NCBI RefSeq assembly: GCF_000143535.2
Contig: NC_037325.1
Span: forward strand, 1,860,001 to 1,924,000
Direction: 5' to 3'
Length of the DNA stretch: 64,000 nt
Source of the DNA: Botrytis cinerea B05.10
Lineage: Eukaryota > Ascomycota > Leotiomycetes > Helotiales > Sclerotiniaceae
Below, piece after piece: positions 23,701-37,321 of the stretch; position 1 is the first letter of the stretch; each line of letters starts with the position of its first letter. Below the pieces are notes generated by a model. The model did not search any database and had not been told where the DNA came from. It worked only from the letters and a program-made list of their open reading frames with translations. The translations under genes were made by a program, and so were the position numbers.

Positions 23701-25777
23701 GGTAATGTTCACAAAACAGCATTAGGAGAGGTTACAGGCCAAAGTCCTTGCCTTCCATCATGAATGGTAGACTTTATAGCCACCCAAGCAAATACTCACT
23801 CTCGTTGTTGATCTCTCAGAGGAAAGAACGCAATTGTACGTGCACCGGGACAGATTTTAATCAGCTCTGAGACCCAAGCTGCAACCAATTCTCTACCAGG
23901 TTCGATATTCCCATTCTCGCAAATTTCGAATGGCTCTGGTTCTAAATCAAGATTTAAAGATCCATCTTCATGAAAAACAAACATTCGACCTTGGCTATAA
24001 CATGTCATTAAGCCTTTAACAGTTGCCTGTGTGAGGGTGATGTTCGTAGGCTCATCCAAAAGGGAGGAATTTTGATCATGTCTGATTTTGCATCCAAGCA
24101 AATCACTTGTTAAAGCCTTCCCTGCTCGTCTGCCTCCAACTTTTATCTCATCCAAGAGGGTTGATACTTTAATCACGTTCGTTTTTTGAGTCGAGCCTTG
24201 ACATCTATCATGAGTTGCACTAGAAACAATCTTATTCTTGGAAGCAAGTTTGCTTGCCGAATCTCTGAAACATGCATCAACAAAGACAACACCGTCAAGA
24301 CTCATAGCCTCAAGTATAAGTTGACTCGCTCGGGAAAATACCTGTTTGAGTCTCGTGATCGCAAAGGTTTCTTGTCGAGCAGATTCTGTTGAAGAGGTTC
24401 TACTCATACTGGACCTTTCCTTCTCGATGATTGTAGCCTTTTCAGCTCCAGTCGAAAGCAAAGATGACTTGTTGATATGATTTGATGGGCCAACGGAATT
24501 CACTTGTGTTTGGCGGATATCCCTCTTTTCTGTCGTTATTGATGATGGGTCAGATGTGTCAATTGGATGAGAATGAGACGTATTCTGAGGATCCATTCCA
24601 TTTTGAGAAGCATTTTTTAATCCTTCGCCTAAGTTGGATTTACCAGCGACGAAAAGTCCCAAGCCTTTGATCATCTTTTCTCCCCTTTCTAGATGGTTTT
24701 GTTTTTCGATGAGAACAAGGTGACTCATAATTGCTTTTGCAATCTCATTCAATATACTGAGACCCTCCTCATCTAACCCCTCCATTCGTGGTTTATTGTC
24801 TACTACACAATATGTCCCTATTACAATATTTTCCGGACCTAATAGAGTTGTAGAGTTAGAGCTAAAGCTCAATGTGAGGATTGTTCCGCAGCCTTGAGAT
24901 ACCGAAAATGCCATTCTCACAGGAGTGTTTTTGTTTAGCAAAATGGAGCCCAAATGTGTGGCACGTATAGGCCAACTGTTCAGGCTTCTCACTGCTAGCT
25001 GATGGACATGAGGGGTATAAAAAAATGAGGATGACTAAATTCTTAAAGAAGCTATGTTCGGCGAATAAATTGATAGGACAACTCACTATATATAGGAACC
25101 TCGGCATAATATCTCATGTGTGGCCATTCTGCGATGTAGGGGCGATTCTTGTATTTTTCAATAGCAGAGAGGTCATTCATTACATACTGAGTCTGATTTG
25201 CAGTAACAAGGTTGTTTTTTACGTTTCCAGTGTCGTCTTTAGCTGTGAACATTTGAATAGTATTTGGACATATTCCCCAATGCATATCCAGAATGCGGGC
25301 CCCAAGGAAGATCTCGTCGCCAGGTTTTGTAAGGTCTCTTTCATGTAAAGACACACTCCTCGTTGCTTCCGCAATGATGTATTGATTGTGTGAATCCACA
25401 AGAGAAATGAAAGATCTTTCGGTATTTAATCGATACGCGCCGAGCTGCGCGAATGCTGTCAATGTAGGATCATGACGAAGTCGTTTTGAAGAATCCGGTC
25501 CCCCTGTTTCGTTTTCTTTCGGGTTCTCTGCTATATCTGGCTGTTCTTCTGCTTCACATATTGTTTCCGGTAGTCCGTTCCCTTTTGTATTGAAATCATC
25601 ATCTTCGCTTTCTCTGGTGAGCTTCCATTTCTCCGGGGTGTAATACCTGTCAAACAATTGAGGATTAGTACGTCTTTGGACTTGCGACATGTCTGAGCAG
25701 TCTTACCTCAAGAGATTTCTTACCCTTTTCCTTTCTCGGATTTTCACTTCTTCTGGCTGATCAGCAAAAGAATGCAT
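20739..25777 (-). CDS. Hybrid histidine kinase (GAF-HisKA-HATPase-receiver)
   Basis: Nine exons on the minus strand: 25707-25777, 25087-25646, 23800-24838, 23470-23664, 23301-23414, 22254-23249, 21232-22153, 21051-21165, 20739-20971. They sum to 4245 bases, 1414 residues. The N-terminus (RVRNLLRYYTPEKWK) leads into a GAF-type domain (AEVPIYSPENIVIGTYCVVDNKPR). The HisKA helix has SHELRSPLHG with His614, then DTMDHILDYAKI. The HATPase has NALKYT (Asn768), DSGKGIS and GTGLGLS. A disordered linker of about 300 residues precedes the receiver, which has VEDN, Asp1338 in DISMPIMDG and Lys1393 in LTKPIS. It should relay phosphate to a Ypd1-like protein. All active residues are present. The oddity is the intron 23250-23300: the frame needs it to end in GG rather than AG. 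The signal sensed is unknown. Confidence 0.9.
23250..23300 (-). other. Intron with apparent GG 3' end in the histidine kinase gene
   Basis: Minus-strand GTAAGA donor, CTAAC branch site 16 bases from the end, then ...AAACGG before exon sequence TCTTGAT. The flanking exons join in frame to the conserved DHILDYAKI only if the intron ends at GG. No AG nearby gives the right frame. A canonical end would need A where this sequence has G (plus-strand C at 23251). Confidence 0.6.
24839..25086 (-). other. 248-base intron in the GAF domain of the histidine kinase
   Basis: GTGAGT donor, CTATTAG acceptor. It is about twice the length of any other intron in the window. Removing it gives VPIYSPENIVIGTYCVVDNK, the expected GAF continuity. 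Much of it is open in the frame of the following exon, so an alternative acceptor could add about 50 residues. Confidence 0.7.
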
Positions 25778-28700
25778 TGTCGCTTGATATGAGAGTCAAA
25801 TTGTGCAGATTGTATTAAGAACGACGAGAATGAGGTTAGAAACAAATGTAGAGCACAACAATGGTATATGCTGGAGCCACCATACCTGTCCGCGAAAGGA
25901 GAGGCATCAAATGAAAGCAAAAAGGCAAAAGAAATAAGAAAACAAGGGAAAGAAGGGGGGATGTGTATAGATGAGAGTTTTCTCATGGCCGCATCTTTCT
26001 CTATGCAATTGTTGAGTGGACTTGACACAACGTTTCTTTTGGTGGAGATCTCGAACCTTGTAATCTTATCGGTAGGTGACCACTGCTAAACACAATGCCG
26101 ATGATATCTCGGGAAAGACATGTCAGAGGAGAATCCGATTTCAAAAGTTTCAATGGATAATTCCGCGTGCCGACAATTTCACAGTGTCGGCCCTATCATA
26201 GGAATATGCAGTATCCGCGATGTAGCCAGTATCACGAAATAGGGTTGATTCAAACAGGCGTGCTGTAGTACCATAGCAGGCATTCTGGGGAAACTTCCGA
26301 GAGTCTGTGCCACAATGGCGCATCAATTCATGAATAATACGGTGAATAATTCGCGCTGTCAAACCTTGATATTATAATTGGACCAACGAAACTCGCTGGA
26401 AGATGATGGCAAATATGCCACTGGTTCGTCTAATTGACTTTTCCCGTGTTAATGACTCGAAAGTTTATTTAACAGTCCAATGATGGTACAAGTTAGTTGT
26501 GCAAAGAGCTAAGTTAACCAGAGTGATAATATTATATTCCAGTCTTACGGCAACTATATGACACAAGAATTGGCTGATCAGCTCCTCTGCAAATTGAATT
26601 TATCGTTGATTGTCTTTTTCCAATATTCGATAATTTTGAATTCAAAGGCAATTTGTGACTCATGTTCTTTCCAGACTGGTGTCTAGTTTCGCGAAGGCGC
26701 CGGTGGCTGTTACACAGCAGAAGCCAGAAAGTCTCGGGTGTTTGTAAGAGAGGTATGACTAGATGAAGATGTACTCTTTCAAAAACATCTGCATAATTGA
26801 GTTCGTCGCCGGGCGCAGAAACCCGTTCCATACCGATGATGCATGCAGTGCAGCTGTCGCCGCAGCGAACAGACCATGTATTTAGTAAAATATTACATCG
26901 ATGACTTGCCGTTCTCTAAGATATTCTCGTAGCTTGACACGAACGCTCAGGACTGAGAGGCTCCTATTACATTCAAGACTCCGAAAAATCATGAAGATCT
27001 TCGCGAACTTGCATATCATTTTGGGGTGCATCAAGAATCCTCCACAATATCACCCTTTCATCACACGATTCATGAAGATATTGAATAAGCTTACGTCAAC
27101 CATCGTTGTGATTCGGTTTCTCCAAAGGTTCTCATGGCATTCTTGTCGGCTCTAAGAATGCGACCACTTCCTCAAAATATTGTCGAGCTCAGAAGGCCAA
27201 CGTAAAGGCGATAGATGATGTCCATTAACCCTATTACATGTCTAAACTAAAAGTCGAGCCATGTCGTTCCCAAATAAGCTCCTTTTGTTCGACATTGCAA
27301 CCAAAGGAGTGGGATTATTCAATTTCCAGTTCTATGCTTTGATTAGCACTGTACAACGAAACAGAAGCTAGTAACTGTAGGCGAGCGGCGCTAAAAGCAC
27401 ACCTCTCCAACCGAGAATAATTAACACCTGCCAGGTGTTCAATCGCACCATCACCACGTCCAATCGTGTTCTCAAAGAATGATATGAACGAAATTTCTTG
27501 TTCAAAGACATGGCATGGCTTGAGTGTCTATAGCACAATTCAACTAATTCATGTTACTCCAAGACAAGTCAAGCCCCCTCTTTCATGCGGGTGAACAGAG
27601 CTATCGCACAAAATAACCCAACATAGCATCCATTAAGATCCGTACATCATATGCAATGGAAGTAATGAACTTTCACTCTCACCAATACATTGTGTGTCAG
27701 AAGTTTTGTTGCACATCTTATTTCCTTCGCAAAATGCCTATTTAGTTCCGGTCCTGCTTGCGAAGTCCATGCGGCCGTATGTTTCCCTTTCCAATGGCAT
27801 TTGACTCCCGTCAATATGATCCGTGTAAGGTTGCAGGAATTGGAAGGATCAATGACCACCAATCACTCATTTCGCAAGTGCCACAATGAAAACCGCGCGG
27901 TGAGCGTCTAGGGTTGATCTGTGGATGATCTAATTGACTTGAGCTTGTGGAATTTATGAACTCCCAAGAAAGATCGAGAAATTTTCATTCTTTTCGCCAA
28001 TTATTTGAATGTTAGTGTTTTTTTTGGGGGGCATTTGCTTGTGGAAAACATACACATACTCTAGATATAGCGAAAAGGGAATCCCCGCGACGCCTTGGGT
28101 ATATCCTATCTTCACTTGCATTTCAAGGGACACGCTCCATAAAAAAATGAGCGTAGTCTGTCGTCGATATTCCATGCGAAAATATCGAGAGATTTAAAGA
28201 ATTCTTAAAGATACGGAAATCATAGCACGTCACACTGTCTTATGTTTGACTTCGAAGGTCATGGACATAGAGACAGTGGAGGTATAGAAGCAGTGGTTTC
28301 TGGCGGATGCGGTAAAGGTCCTGATTTCCAACCATACACCTCGGTATCATCACCATTCACACTAAAACTGTACAGGCGAGAAAGAACTTGTGCATCTAGA
28401 TATCCGCGGATATGTCTCTGCTTCAGTGCCTTTCTCGTCTCGGCTGGGAACAGATGAGTAGCTCCACAAATCTACGAATACCACATCAGATAAAAGTTCG
28501 TTTAGGAAAACCTCAATTCAAACGAGAAGAAAATTGGAAGCACACGTACACTATCAACCACAATCAGTCGTCTAATCGTAAATCCTCCTATTCCTTCGTA
28601 TAGCCTATAACGAGTTCATCGATCCAGTTCTTTCAAAGCCTCCTGTCTTTTATCCTAGTCGCTGCCACGAGTTCCATGCACGAGACTAGGCCATGGATTT

Positions 28701-30353
28701 ATGGGCCATCTATATCTTCTCGTAAATGAGTGAATCTATAGGGACTTTTGGGATATTTCCATTGGGAATTTGTGTTCGCAATCTCCAGGGCGCAATTGGG
28801 TTGGACGAATGAGAGCAGAATTGGGAGAACCTTGTACCAATCGCAGATGCGTATGGATATGTTTCGGCCACTTTCCCTCGAATAAGATCGGAATGAAAGT
28901 GGCAAGACCATGTAGCCTTTTGAGACTCAGACTTACGTTGCCCATACCTCAGTGGTAGTTCCAACACTGCTTCAATAAGGACCAGTGCCAGCCTAGATTG
29001 AGATGACCTGGTATTGTCATGAAATTTGGACGACAGATACAAAGCAAACAATTGACCGATATGAATAGAACCTTGAATTGGTGGAGAGGGCTTGATACAT
29101 GTACTCTAATATATTCTGCGTTTTTTTCAAGGGAGCTAAATGAAGTTTTCAATCTAATGTCATCAGACACATATAGTGCGTAGAATCTTATTAATAACGG
29201 GAAGATTGGTATTTCGGTACCTATCTATAAAGTTCAGTATCCCCTACCTAGTATCCCCCAAGTTGATAAGCATGATTACGCCACCCATTCTCGTAGCGAT
29301 AGCCTGTGGTGTAAATAGCCAATGCGTCAGTATCACATCCTATTAAGAACCACCCAATTCAAAATCACGATTGCCAGAGGGTTGTTTTCTTCCCGTTCGT
29401 CGCCAGTCTCAAAAATTTCCAATTCGTTGCGATATCCGTATCTAATCTATTATGGTGAGACCCGAAAGCGATATTCATAGACCAATCGTGCAACGAAGGC
29501 ATCTCGGGAGTGAGAAACGTGAAGAGAGTTGAAGAATTTATGTTCTGAATGATTCCGGCTTCATTGTGCATTAAGATGATCGATATCTGTAAGTCAACCG
29601 TCGATGGTGCTCGAGTTGGGGAGGACGTCGAGGCGACATGGGTAGTGAAATACCATTTTTACTTGAGGATTAATCCAAAGTAATCACGAGTTTTTTCATT
29701 GAAACAGACGCCAAGCAGTGCGGGAGAGAGCTGCGAGCAGTTTGTGTTACTCGAAGGAGTCAAAACATTTTGCGAGAGATTTGTCCACATACACTTCCTC
29801 GTCCTACAAGCCTACCAAGGTAAGTGGACCACACTGTACTGGACTTCTCGAGGTTTCTGCTGTTATAACCATCTCTTCTTAATATTGTCTTCTTCCTCTT
29901 CTTTCTCCCACAAGATTAATGCATTGTCAATCACGGATACTGCGGCTCGTCATCATTCAATCAACAATGATTGAGATGGGGTTTTATCCACACAGACAAT
30001 CGAAAGTGGATGGTAGAACACTTCCTGATACAAATCAAAATGTATCATATACCCGCGAATTACAAGATATCATTTACGGATGATCCAACTCTTCAAAGAC
30101 AATATGAATCGGACTTTTCAATCAAATCCAATCACAATGCAGATCGATCTACCACTAACGCGATACTCTTGCTGCATTGGGTTCCGATGTAAGTAAACAA
30201 TTGTTGAAGATCTGTTAGTTCCAGAGACTTGGTTTTTCCTCCACAATAACTTTGAATTGTATAAGAGACTCTCGTCGCCGAGCTTTTAGGACTCTTCAAG
30301 TTTTTAATCTTAATTTCATTCCCTCTTTGTATCAATCATCATCTCGACGAAGT
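25778..30353. other. 4.6 kb interval with no supported gene
   Basis: The first few hundred bases are the histidine kinase promoter and leader. The rest has only short, mutually overlapping frames without recognisable domains, splice partners or codon pattern. Base composition is not as extreme as the AT-rich end of the window, and I see no repeats. It could hold unrecognised short genes or non-coding RNA; nothing in the sequence lets me call one. Confidence 0.45.
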
Positions 30354-31760
30354 ATGGGGGAAAATGTTCAAAATTCCCCTCCGCTAGGTCCATCTGACCC
30401 CGTAATTATAATTGGAGCAGGTAGGTACAAACTTGGCCCTGAGAATGATCCTTGCGTGTTGAGCACTTGCTCACTGTTTCTTGTTGTCTCATAGGGTGTA
30501 CAGGCCTTGCCATAGCACAAGGACTTAATAAAGTTGGTATAACTACAATTCCGCAACACGCAACTGCTAATTGCAATATTAGGCAGGAATTCGAACAATT
30601 ATTTTTGAAAAAAATGCTGGAATATCAATTCATGGTCAACGGGATTGGAACATGGGATTTCATTGGGGAATGAATGCCTTGAAGACCTTGATACCCGAAT
30701 CTGCCCTTTCCGAACTACAATCTTGTCAAGTCGATCCACATACACCTACGAAGCCCCTTGACACCCTTTCATTTCTCAATGGCTCAACAGGAGATGTTAT
30801 GTTTGCTCCAGAGATTCCATATTTCCACAGACTACGACGATCCAAACTTCGCGCACTGTTCACCAAAGATCTCGATATCCGATGGAACAAACGATTGAAG
30901 GATATAATATTTGCCGATGATGGAAAAAGTACAACTTGTGTCTTTGATGATGGTCAACATATAACTGGCAGATTGGTAATTGGGACGGACGGTGCAAGAT
31001 CAACAGTTCGAAGACTACTTCTTGGGCCCGAACAATCGTTGAATACACGACTTCCATATGCGGCTTCCTTTGTGCAAGCAAAATATACTCGAGAGCAAGC
31101 GCTTCACCTTCGCTCATTTCATCCACTCTTTCTGGCTGCACCTCATCCTGATGATCTGTTTGCATTCTTTGGTTTGCAAGATGCTCCAGATTCAGAAAAG
31201 CCAGAAAGCTGGACGTTCTTCTTTTTTATTTCATGGAATTCAACTATTGAAACTCAGGATGCAGAATCCAAGATATTTGATAATGCGGCGAGGTTGAAAC
31301 AAGTTCGGGAGATGGCAAAGGGGTATGCGGAGCCTTGGAAAAGTGCATTTGAATGGTTACCCGAAGATCAACCAGTTTGGTACTTTGGACTCACTGTGTG
31401 GGACCCGAGAGAAGAAGCTCATCGATGGGATAATCGAAATGGAAGAGTGACATTGGCTGGTGACTCTGCTCATCCAATGACTTATCGTAAGTATCAATTC
31501 TCGACCCGAAGATATATACTGACTTGTTCATAGAACGTGGTCAAGGTCTCAATCATTCCATCACTGATGCTGGAAATCTTGTCGAATTGCTCAAAACAGA
31601 CGCTTCTCAAAGCTCTGCCATTGCCAAGTACGAAGAAGAGATGGTTGCTAGAGCTGGCGAAGAGGTACATCTCAGTGTTGTCAATACAACAATGTTACAC
31701 GACTGGTCAAAGGTTTTGGAAAGTCCAGTATTCAAAAAAGCTTTGACAAAGCAATCTTGA
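30354..31760 (+). CDS. FAD-dependent monooxygenase (UbiH/PHBH type)
   Basis: Four exons: 30354-30420, 30495-30536, 30587-31486 and 31534-31760; 411 residues. The dinucleotide-binding GAGCTG (residues 21-26) is split by the first intron. The second exon is only 42 bases. Splicing the second intron at the distal AG gives GIRTIIFEKNAG, the end of the Rossmann unit, followed by QRDWNMGFHWGMN. The DG motif is at IGTDGARSTVRRLL (Asp171) and the GD motif at LAGDSAHPMTYQRGQGLNHS (Asp329), which binds the FAD ribityl chain. No signal peptide or clear C-terminal membrane helix is seen. Members hydroxylate aromatic or polyketide substrates with NAD(P)H; the substrate is not evident. It stands alone between two long gene-poor stretches, so it is not obviously part of a cluster. 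Confidence 0.88.
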
Positions 31761-34700
31761 TCATTCTGTTTAGTCCTTTCGACAAGATACAGAGAGATGT
31801 TGCATGCTACTGGTATGGGAAAGAACGGATTTGGGATTTGATTACCAACGATCATCACCAATGTGATGATTAATTTTCAACAAAAGAACTTTAGAATTCT
31901 AGAATGTAGACTACGATTTTAATCCAAATCAGTTTCATACTTATTCCAAATATCCAAGGTTTCTGATTTCAACACCTGGCCTTTCTATGAAATCCTTCTT
32001 TGCTAGTCAGATTTCGGTTCACGCATGTATCTCTCAATTTGTAGAAGAGAATCTTCTCCCGAAGCATAATAACTAGGTTACAATCTTTGTCCGGTATGAC
32101 TCTTAAATTCCATTCCCGTACAAAGATATTATTCTCCAACACAATCTGCGATCCGGAGACCTATCAAAGACATGAATGGAGTAAGAACTAAACATGAAAA
32201 TATTCACCGCAACAATTCACCCTGCTTATTAACCCCCACACGGTTTTATTTACATCCGAACCCACGGAACAGCCTTCCTATTCTTTTAGACATCAAGAAC
32301 ACAGCCCTATCTTACTATTTCCCGTCATTCTAACGTCGCATTGCATTCATGTGTACTAATCATGAAACCCCCATGATTAAAAACGTGTTCCCCCTTATCC
32401 GGCAGAAATCTAACGATACCTCTTGCAAAGCAAACCCCAGGAGTCCCGGATTCCTCCCCAATCTCACCCAAGAAACCGAGCCACGAGGCCAAGTCAACTT
32501 CTATAATCTCTTAGCTAGCTCGTGGTTGCACACACTCTCCGTGCCTTCCGTACGCATGTCAACAAGGTTCCTCTCCCACACAATTCAATATGGAAGCGAA
32601 CGAGCCTCAACTTTGGGGGCCTTTGATTGATTTTACACGTGAAAAGACTTTTCAATCCGCCAGACGGCAAGAAACCATGAATGTTTATGCTAAGAAAAGG
32701 TACTGTCATCTCGCGGCTTTCTTGGTCTCATCTATAAGCCTTCTTCTGTATCATGCTGTCTGCGCTCCATATCGCGATTCTTGGACTTCTGTTTTCATCA
32801 AGCACTAATTGATGGTTAGGATTGTTGTGTGAGATCTATATGACAGGGGAAAGAAGTACTAGGTACCGGATCTTTAGCACACGAAGCTTGATACGAGAAG
32901 TGCCGCGCCGTACTTTATTGGAAGGAACGATTTCAATGCATATTCCGTATGCTCCTATCACTCTCAACGTTTACCGACGCACCCTTGGGGATGTTTTCGT
33001 AAAATTTCCTAAATGGATTAGGAACGGTGGGTGGCTGGGATGCATCGATTCAGCCCCCAATTTTTGGTACACGATACTTTCGACAGTTGAATGAGCGAAT
33101 TGACGGCGCAAATGAAAGAGTTGGGTAGGCCTGTATTGTAATCTTCCCAATTAGGATGTGAGATAAATTTATTCACACAAATCTATCTCAGTTCCATGTC
33201 GCGATCGTTGAGCAATCGTCGCTGTTGCAATTTGATATTCGGTTAGACTCACGTTTTGTTTCCACCTCCTTGTCCTAGATGTGATCGTAATAAATCTCCA
33301 ATGTAAGATCTCACAGCATGATATCCCACTGGATGACTCCTCGGATAGCATCACAACCAACGTTCACTTTGAATGGCTATTTGTAGTATATGATATAGCA
33401 CGATCCTGGAATTACCTGATCTTTGAATGGAAGAATAAAATTGATCACCAATTAGGAAGTTGGATCAAAAGATTTGATCTCTATTCTTGCCTTCACTAAT
33501 TTGCTCCAACAGGTATCTACACAGCACTGAAAGTGCAATATAATATCTACCAACAGCTACATAATTGTCCCTACAGACTCTATTAATAGAAAACAAACAA
33601 AAGATATTTCAATCAGAGGAGGCTTGGCATCACCTTCACTCAGGTTTCGATTCTCCAATCCGTCACGGGCGCTAATTGATGACAGCCGTAACCTATCAAT
33701 CCTGTTTTCGCAATCCAAAACATCTCCCAACTCTGATTCTCTTCCATTCTTCTAGCACCCATTCATTCTATTTGGATTTGCCCAGGCTTTGAACTGCCGA
33801 TAAGCCCTAACACTCATTCCTTACTGCCCTCAGAAGATGTGTCTCTTCAGGTATGAATTATATCACGAGGTAACGTTGCATTGTTGCGGAGAACTGGCTG
33901 CTCACTGTGTTGAGCTGTGTACTACTAGATCATTTCGAATAAGATTCGGACGAATCCATCGGTGAGCATTCTGATAGAGATGATGTAATATGATCTTGGT
34001 GACAATGGATTTCTGCTTTTGTGCATCGCGGGATGGCTGTCTGGCAGCCTTGAATTCAGGGATTGGAAGGTCGAACTTGCCAAAGTGGTGTATTAATGAT
34101 TCAGACAACGACTGAAAGGTTACGCCGCGATCATGATCCCAATTATGATCTCAAAAGCTTGTACTTTTGTCAGATTGATAAAATCGTTTTTCATGATATT
34201 GTACAGTTCGCAACCTGGACACGACTGACTCGGTGGTTCTCGGTGGACAGAAGAAGGCAGTGCTAAGTTGATGACCTATTCATCTCCCGGTTGCTTATTG
34301 ATGATGATGATGTTTACTCAGCCAGTGCTCCATACCAGCCAACCCCTCCATCAATCAATGTCATCATTTCGTGTGTTTATTCTCCAAATTTTTGTCAAGT
34401 TTGTTCGTATGGGCAAAGCTTCCAAGTTAGTTCCCAGATGGGAAGAGTGCGGGAAGGACGAGAAACGTTCGGTAACAGCCGTGTGTCGTTTGAAATTCAG
34501 GGGTGATGACAAGGGGGTCTGTATTCACGAATATGAGGTTAGAGATTACAATAAGTAACAAAGAGATCTGAGTCTCTGGAAGTCCTGATTGTTAACAAAG
34601 TTAAGAATCAGTACATTGCATCTAATTGTTCATTCCATTTAATAACACCAGAATAACCTTGCGAGCTCGACAAAGAGTCATGTATGAGGCCCCCCACTCT

Positions 34701-37321
34701 GTGTAAATTTACGATAATCTAGACATTTACATCTGGCACAACGTAGGTACAGCTAGGTTATCCAAAATGACTCAATGTTCTAATGTAAAAATTAGAAGCC
34801 CACTCATTATCGGCGACGGTAATGAAATGACGCGAACTCGGGGTCAGGAAACTTTCCATACACACATCGCTTGTATGCACTCTCGTACTGCAACCTAAAT
34901 CTACCAAAGCATGCAAATCAAGTAACCGATCGAGTCTCTCGATATGAAAAACGAACTAACATGAAACTGCCTTGCGGTAGGCAAGATTTGCTAGGATCTA
35001 GTTCTGTGAACTATAACCAACATTTAATAGTATAATCTCGTGTATGTACGTATATTATTCATTGAGATAAGATGGGGGTTTCTTCATGGCCATGTTCTTG
35101 GGCCCGTCTTGGGAATACGGCGTTCCCCCAAATGTCAAATATATATTCACCATAAATTAAATATTTTGTGTTGTACCCACCTTGCAATAAAGCTAGAATC
35201 CCGATCCGGGGAATCCTAAGCCAAACTCCCATTGGCATGTTCGTACGAATCCCTTGTGTTTCCAAAAAAGCACAGCGCCTGGAAGTCCTCGTACTCTTTT
35301 AGGTATCTAAACGAGCCACAAGTATGTATCCACATAGCAAAGCCTTCAGAATTTCTTCTTTGAGACTTTCGGTGAGTATTATGAGTGATGGCTGGTTCCG
35401 TTAGGACTGAGTTCCATCTTGTTCTGTTCTTGAATTGTCTAAAGAGGAAAAAGAGATGGTCTGGTATCGAAAGACTTGGTGGTAAGCTTACGACGTTGTG
35501 GTTTGAATATCCTCGCCTGTTTGTCGTTTGTTCCCCTTTCCCTTGGGGCTTGGGAGAATTTCGTACTGATAACTGGGAGGTAGTAATTTAATAATATGAG
35601 GCAAGTCTTTAGATGCCCTGTAGATCCCTTGGCTGGGAACTAGATTAGTGCCGCGCTTATCACCTTGACTTTCATTAGAAGAGCCGTTGTAGGTTCAGGT
35701 TCAGGCCAAGCAACACGTAAACAAAGTCATACAAAAATGCACTTTCAACATGCGCATGTGCCACATCTCTTACTTCTCTGAGTATTAGAAATTTTCCGAG
35801 AAGAAAAGGAACACTCGAAATAATCATCCATGCATATCACACAAGCCACAAAATGTTTGGTCGAAAGGAAGACTCTTCAAACTCTTGTACCCACCGCCTA
35901 CAAATCAACCTCATGCGCTTCAAACAATTGAACTGGGATATAAATAACCGACCTGTCAATGCCCCCTGCGGATAGATTAGATCATAGGGCTGAGATACAC
36001 TGGAGTGTTGGTGAACACAGGCCTTAAGGCCAATGAATACCATTTTCTGTCGAGGGTGATTGGAGGGCGAGAGTCAGATTGACACACACAACATGATACA
36101 ATCCTGGAAGGAAACGTGTTATGGACGATCTGTGGATGGACAGATGAGATGTAAGGTACTTTACATGCATATTGTGTTGTATTGTTACTTTCCATCTCTG
36201 CTTCCAATCATTCCTCTTGATTTTCCAACCAAAATACATTTCTCGTGGTAGATGTGCATCCCAAACCCTAATAGAGTTTCATTGATGTTGAATAACAAGC
36301 TTTTTATGCCCACCAAATCCACTTTCCTTACGAAATACTACCGTTATAACAAGTCCCCTAAATAGACACGCCAAAATAATCCCAGTTCCTCCAAGTACCA
36401 AAGAAAGGGCATCCAGGGATCTCGGGAATGGGAATGGAGTGCGATGTGATGGCCATGACCATGACCCATGCCCCGCCAAAAGTACATGTAAGATTCAGCA
36501 ATCAACTCCACTCATAGACCAAAAAATAGAATTTAGGGCATGTAATCACAACTGCATGTTCCTGTGTACAGTAACTACGAAGGCAAAGCATACAGAGCTC
36601 GGTTCATGAAGGAGGCTGAGAACTTTGCGAAGTACCCGACCCAACCTTATAGACATTCTCACAACTGGGTATCTGACATTGCAGCAGACATGCACTTGAT
36701 CTTAGTTCTTCCCGGCTACTGGAGTAAGTGCGAAAACGAACGAGGATTATTATGGATGGGCAGACCAGGGAACTTTACGACGCAACGAGTGGATTTGTCA
36801 GGATTCGATAGATTATTTGTCTGGAGTTAAGGTAGGTCCATTACACAATCCCTTATCGCATTATTATTCTTATACTCTTACCTACCTAGGTATTCACTGC
36901 TTTCAAATGTATATTATTGTGTTAGCGTGGATTTCATATGGATTTGCATGGGGTCTCATGGGCTCCTCGAACTCCCAGAGTTGCTAACTGGGGCCAGAAG
37001 AGGATGAGGTGAGGCTTTGTCGTCATGATGAGTTGAGAATGTGATACTGTTATAATGGTTTTTGAGTGTGTAGGAGGAGTAGAGAAAGTATATAGAGTGG
37101 CATCGTTTCCTGTTTTGAGGTTTTTATTCTTATCATCATAAACAGCCTTCACTACAATACAATACAAAGTTTCATATTACATTAAACAAACAGCCTCTTA
37201 GTTGAACTCACTGTCCAACGCACTTGAATATCATCTACTCAACCAATCTCTCCGGTTTCAATTTCAAAGATTTATATCAACCCACTCTACTATCACATCA
37301 ATTTATAAATCAATCTCAAAA
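31761..37321. other. 5.6 kb interval with no supported gene
   Basis: Short overlapping frames only. Candidates considered were 32590-32808 (72 residues, one hydrophobic stretch) and 36564-36830 (88 codons with no ATG at its opening). Neither has a recognisable domain or clear splice signals. A GATGATGATGATG run lies near 34300. The last 150 bases are the leader of the 63-residue gene. Confidence 0.45.

Noticed and set aside
32590..32808. 72-codon frame with one hydrophobic stretch
   Set aside because: Too short and featureless to support; overlapping frames of similar length are present.
36564..36830. 88-codon frame (reads YSNYEGKAYRARFM...)
   Set aside because: Opens with GTG rather than ATG, no recognised family and no convincing upstream exon, though the reading is less simple than most chance frames.
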